Below, piece after piece: positions 63,795 to 64,000 of a stretch of DNA of 64,000 bases. Position 1 is the stretch's first letter; every line of letters begins with the position of its first letter. A program made the translations under genes and the position numbers. The notes below the pieces were generated by a model. It made no database searches and had not been told where the DNA came from. It worked only from the letters and a program-made list of their open reading frames with translations. The DNA is from Alcanivoracaceae bacterium (lineage in GTDB: Bacteria; Pseudomonadota; Gammaproteobacteria; Pseudomonadales; Alcanivoracaceae): positions 41,765-105,764 of the forward strand of contig JARGOL010000011.1 of the NCBI GenBank assembly GCA_029212745.1. The letters are read 5' to 3'.

Positions 63795-64000
63795 CGTTCT
63801 TCCCTCGGACTTGTGACAGGTTGATTAAGGGTAGATCCCGTCCGTCCAGCTTCAGGCCATCCGTCTTTTGAACGTTGGCAAATTCCACCTTTTTATGTGC
63901 TAGCGTTGTCACCTGCCCGACAATGAGCAGACAGGGTGAGCGCAGCTGATGGGAGACGGCAGCCCCCGGCAGTGAGCGCAGAGTGCAGTGGACCTCGCGC
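63718..64000 (-). CDS. cobA: C-terminal part of uroporphyrinogen-III C-methyltransferase, cut by the window edge
   Basis: Reading from the window edge, the frame gives REVHCTLRSLPGAAV, SHQLRSPCLLIVGQV and TTLAHKKVEF. This is the usual C-terminal end of CobA/CysG-type SAM-dependent uroporphyrinogen methyltransferases (SPALIIVGEVV...LxWF), which make the siroheme precursor. About 50 unfamilar residues follow before the stop at 63718, running 77 bases into the porin gene. The normal stop may have been lost or shifted. The rest of the gene lies outside the window, and nitrate or nitrite assimilation genes may neighbour it. Confidence 0.68.
   Translation of the reverse strand, partial: REVHCTLRSLPGAAVSHQLRSPCLLIVGQVTTLAHKKVEFANVQKTDGLKLDGRDLPLINLSQVRGKNDEARNHDGPGDCQRPAVLHAVRERR

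Overview
This 64 kb window is a GC-rich, densely coding gammaproteobacterial chromosome segment, best matched to the Alcanivorax/Alcanivoracaceae group. Two tandem integral-membrane alkane hydroxylase genes (alkB) sit beside a divergent GntR regulator. The gene order around def-fmt-rsmB-trkA, pilT-pilU/yggS-proC-metXW, tkt-epd-pgk-fba and sahR-metK-ahcY-metF is of the Pseudomonas/Alcanivorax type. The species assignment is inference; no rRNA or tRNA gene was seen.

Layout. 0-8.8 kb: a possible tsaC start, dprA and a LysM protein on the minus strand, diverging from def-fmt-rsmB-trkA-trkH-cysC. 8.9-13.4 kb: two alkB paralogues, each with its own terminator, a GntR/FCD regulator, then a sigma-32 gene (rpoH) behind a perfect CIRCE element. 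13.4-15.3 kb: a methyltransferase and an AT-rich two-gene insert of unknown function that ends at a strong terminator. 15.3-18.8 kb: an FAH-family hydrolase and the divergent D-2-hydroxyglutarate dehydrogenase/serA pair. 18.9-22.6 kb: an envelope cluster (COG3014 lipoprotein, YcfL, LpoB, a CsgG-like protein). 22.7-26.4 kb: an Ala/Glu-repeat secreted protein, an alpha/beta hydrolase, a TfpX/TfpZ-like protein, a flavin reductase-like protein and a small secreted protein. 26.4-28.1 kb: an AT-rich accessory patch with a lipoprotein and an ORF bracketed by copies of an IS-like repeat. 28.1-35.0 kb: a FAD monooxygenase and the tkt-epd-pgk-fba carbon operon. 35.2-40.0 kb: the methyl-cycle cluster sahR-metK-ahcY-metF, with a palindromic operator before sahR and an SAH riboswitch before ahcY. 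40.1-46.1 kb: an acyltransferase-like protein and a TetR-controlled RND efflux pump. 46.2-54.9 kb: hemW, rdgB, metW, metX, yggU, yggT, proC and yggS on the minus strand, diverging from pilT-pilU, then a DUF1145 protein. 55.0-57.4 kb: modABC. 57.5-61.7 kb: a small lipoprotein, then pirin, glutathionyl-hydroquinone reductase and azoreductase diverging from a LysR regulator and a DUF1653 protein. 61.7-64 kb: ompW behind an FNR/ANR-type box, an outer-membrane porin, and the C-terminus of a uroporphyrinogen-III methyltransferase (cobA) at the window edge.

Themes. Hydrocarbon metabolism (alkB, GntR) sits with stress control (CIRCE-rpoH). Methyl-group metabolism is unusually complete: metX and metW make homocysteine precursors, metF supplies methyl groups, metK makes SAM and ahcY recycles SAH. 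SAH appears to be sensed twice, by an ArsR-methyltransferase protein and by an RNA. Short palindromic REP-like elements recur between genes, most densely from 29 to 39 kb.

The best candidates for something undescribed are the AT-rich membrane/GAF-like protein plus 61-residue protein at 14.1-15.3 kb and the AT-rich patch at 26.4-28.1 kb. The most solid regulatory findings are the CIRCE-rpoH arrangement and the SAH riboswitch.
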